64,000 nt of DNA from Bacteroidota bacterium (GTDB taxonomy: Bacteria; Bacteroidota; Bacteroidia; Bacteroidales; NBLH01). Of the stretch, positions 62,311 to 64,000 are shown in pieces (the first letter of the stretch is position 1; each line of letters starts with the position of its first letter). Where the stretch lies: positions 1-64,000 of the forward strand of contig JANYKN010000144.1 of assembly GCA_025361565.1 (NCBI GenBank), written 5' to 3'. Both the position numbers and the translations under genes were made by a program. The notes beneath the pieces are model-generated. The model was given only the letters and a program-made list of their open reading frames with translations. It was not told the DNA's origin and made no database searches.

Positions 62311-63402
62311 TTAGATATTTTTAGTCCTGTTTTTAAAATGGGTCGAATCTCCCCATTCTCCATAAGCAACCGTATCTCCTGTCATTGCAATACGTGCTTC
62401 GAGGCAATTGGTACAATCATCAGCACCTTCATCAATACAGGGTTTGTTTTCGTATAATTGATAATTTACACGGTTATGGCTCGGGGTAATATTCGGCATG
62501 ATGATATTGGCTCCTGCTTTTATCGCTTTTTCCCGCCCAATCGGATCAATTGCCTGTAATGCTGTTGCTGCTGCGATGTTGATATCTTTCATCATAATCC
62601 TGAGAATTGATATCATCCGCAAGCTAAGATAAAATCTGTCTTTTAGGGGCATCAATTTATCCCTGAACTCATACAGTGGAGTGTCGTGGTGCTCAATATA
62701 GGGGCCCATTCCAACCATATCAATATCAAAGTTCTTGAAAAACAACAAATCATTGGCCAAATCTTCATAGGTCTGAAATGGGAGAGCAATCATTACACCG
62801 GTTCCCGTTTGATAGCCGGCTCTTTTTAAATCGTAAAGTGCCTGTATCCGCGATTCAAAATTATGTTTTTTGTTGTGTGGGTGTATTTTATAATAAAGCT
62901 CCTTATTTGTGGTTTCAATACGAAGTAAATATCGATGGGCACCAGCGTTAAACCATTTTTGATAGGTTTCAAGGCTTTGTTCACCTAACGAAAGCGTAAT
63001 ACCAATTTCGTTATTGGTGGTTTCTTTAACCTTGCGCAACAGTTCTTCGATTCTTAAAATAAAAGCCTCATCACTACGCTCTCCACTTTGGAAAACCACC
63101 GATGCATATTTATTTTTATGAGCATACTGAACTGCTTCTAAAATTTGATCATCACTAAGATCATATCTCACAACTTCCTTATTGCCTGCCCTAATGCCAC
63201 AATAATAGCAATTCTTTGTACAGTAGTTCGAAAATTCGACCAATCCACGATAATAGGTTTTTAGGCCTACATATTCTTTTTTTATTTCATTGGCTTTGGC
63301 AAAAATAACTTGCTGTTCCTTGTCATCCGATTGTAAAAGTTGAACGATATCTTCTTTTGAAAATTCGGTTTGTTCTAGTATTTCTGATATTGACTTAGTC
63401 AT
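62311..63402 (-). CDS. hydE: [FeFe]-hydrogenase H-cluster radical SAM maturase HydE
   Basis: 363 residues. The radical SAM motif CTKNCYYCGIRAGNKEV lies near residue 65. FQSGERSDEAFILRIEELL, GAHRYLLRIETTNKELYYKI, GTGVMIALPFQTYEDLANDL and NIIMPNITPSHNRVNYQLYE match HydE rather than BioB. It helps build the diiron subcluster of [FeFe]-hydrogenase. Neither hydF, hydG nor a hydrogenase gene is in the window, so they lie elsewhere, which is common. It implies hydrogen metabolism. Confidence 0.93.
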   Translation of the reverse strand: MTKSISEILEQTEFSKEDIVQLLQSDDKEQQVIFAKANEIKKEYVGLKTYYRGLVEFSNYCTKNCYYCGIRAGNKEVVRYDLSDDQILEAVQYAHKNKYASVVFQSGERSDEAFILRIEELLRKVKETTNNEIGITLSLGEQSLETYQKWFNAGAHRYLLRIETTNKELYYKIHPHNKKHNFESRIQALYDLKRAGYQTGTGVMIALPFQTYEDLANDLLFFKNFDIDMVGMGPYIEHHDTPLYEFRDKLMPLKDRFYLSLRMISILRIMMKDINIAAATALQAIDPIGREKAIKAGANIIMPNITPSHNRVNYQLYENKPCIDEGADDCTNCLEARIAMTGDTVAYGEWGDSTHFKNRTKNI

Positions 63403-63600
63403 TTTAGCTTTAATTATTGCAATAGGAAGTGGGATGTAAAAGTAGTAATTCAGTTTGAGAACAAAGAAAATTAAAAATTAATATCTGGGATTATCTTTCT
63501 AACAATTTAAAACTTAAAGTGCTTTTTTGCTTTCCTATTTCTGGATGGTTAAATCTCAAAGTGTTCCAAATCCTTTGGGATCTGTTGGTTTTATGATAAA

Positions 63601-63626
63601 AAAAAACCTGAGTTAACAGGCTTTTT
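63601..63626 (-). terminator. Terminator of the peptidyl-prolyl isomerase gene
   Basis: AAAAAACCTG (63601-63610) pairs with CAGG and the following T run (63617-63626) around a 6-base loop, with one bulged C. On the minus strand it lies just after the stop at 63635. Confidence 0.65.
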
Positions 63627-63634
63627 TATTCAAT

Positions 63635-64000
63635 TTATTGTTTGTTCCATCCCGTAAAATTGAAGGAACAATTCTTATAGTTTCCGTCAATTCTAACAAA
63701 GGTATCTTTTAGTTTTTCTTTAACCCATTTGTTCATCTCATCTTGTTTTTTCTGGTTCAGCGCCATATCCTGAATCATTTGATAATCATCTTTCAGGTTC
63801 ACTGTATGAGCCTTGGTGGTGCGGATTAAATAGATAATTTTAAAAGTAGACAAACCTGTTGGATCTTTAGCTTCAAAAGCATCTGATATTTCGCCTGCTT
63901 TTATATTTCGTAATGCAAAATTTGTACTCGGATCAATTTGTTTTGCTTCAAATTCTGCATCTCCGGTATAAGGATTTACCATTTTGCCTCCATTCAGGCG
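63635..64000 (-). CDS. Parvulin-type peptidyl-prolyl isomerase, C-terminal part (cut by window edge)
   Basis: The frame stays open past the ATG at 63982 to the window end (adding RLNGGK), so this is the last 121 residues of a longer protein. KMVNPYTGDAEFEAKQIDP, NIKAGEISDAFEAKDPTG and KIIYLIRTTKAHTVNLKDDY match the end of a parvulin domain followed by the C-terminal helices of Bacteroidota SurA/PpiC-type exported isomerases. Such enzymes assist folding of outer-membrane proteins. The N-terminal part lies beyond base 64000. Confidence 0.85.
   Translation of the reverse strand, partial: RLNGGKMVNPYTGDAEFEAKQIDPSTNFALRNIKAGEISDAFEAKDPTGLSTFKIIYLIRTTKAHTVNLKDDYQMIQDMALNQKKQDEMNKWVKEKLKDTFVRIDGNYKNCSFNFTGWNKQ

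Overview
The window is AT-rich chromosomal DNA from a member of the Bacteroidota, most likely an anaerobic or facultatively anaerobic fermenter. The evidence is: the order rpmB - rpmG - DUF4295 - ftsY - rimO; a short primary sigma factor beginning [12 protein letters not shown]; promoters of the TAnnTTTG type; few Shine-Dalgarno sequences; and family-restricted proteins such as the OstA-like protein, the DUF2795 protein and the HGIHSPF-type methyltransferase. Ferredoxin-linked 2-oxoacid oxidation, an ADP-forming acyl-CoA synthetase and the [FeFe]-hydrogenase maturase HydE point to fermentation with hydrogen production (inference).

Layout. 1-5.5 kb: a broken DUF3592-like gene, a ClC transporter, and the ribosomal-protein/ftsY/rimO block. 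6-14.6 kb: a membrane sensor with GAF and PAS domains but no output domain, a methyltransferase, an ABC ATPase, a cobalamin adenosyltransferase, a DUF2795 protein, an OstA-like protein, a MoxR ATPase and an unknown secreted protein. 15-21.4 kb: an ADP-forming acyl-CoA synthetase convergent with a four-subunit 2-oxoacid:ferredoxin oxidoreductase and an aminotransferase; together they could turn amino acids into acids plus ATP and reduced ferredoxin. 21.7-25.2 kb: serC - serA - DUF1015. 25.5-28.1 kb: a membrane protein, a small winged-helix regulator and a second membrane protein, with the same 13-base palindrome-containing site before the first and the last gene. 28.3-40 kb: two paralogous membrane-anchored PP2C/SpoIIE phosphatases, a peptide transporter, Nnr, a DUF2007 protein, and SiaC with a tandem double-domain SiaB kinase, which together form a partner-switching module. 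40.4-54.2 kb: mainly housekeeping and envelope genes (outer-membrane barrel, YggS, MnmA, glycosyltransferase, HEAT protein, lipoprotein, patatin/BamA fusion, DapF, HtrA, RpoD, Amt and PII).

54.2-58.1 kb is a repeat-rich accessory stretch. It holds a 185-base direct repeat, dispersed AAACCCCAAGG hairpins, an antitoxin with a frameshifted RelE/ParE toxin, a small membrane protein, a 42-base minisatellite of eight units, and one arm of a long inverted repeat. The two arms of that inverted repeat (57.5 and 61.2 kb) flank a GH3/serine-hydrolase fusion gene and each carries the same 32-codon reading frame. The last part holds a GIN-domain lipoprotein, HydE and the C-terminal end of a parvulin-type peptidyl-prolyl isomerase cut by the window edge.

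No rRNA, tRNA, CRISPR array, prophage or transposase was recognised. The best candidates for undescribed biology are the Sia-like module with a duplicated kinase, the shared operator around the winged-helix regulator, and the cysteine-rich minisatellite frame. All functional calls come from reading motifs by eye; no database search was run.
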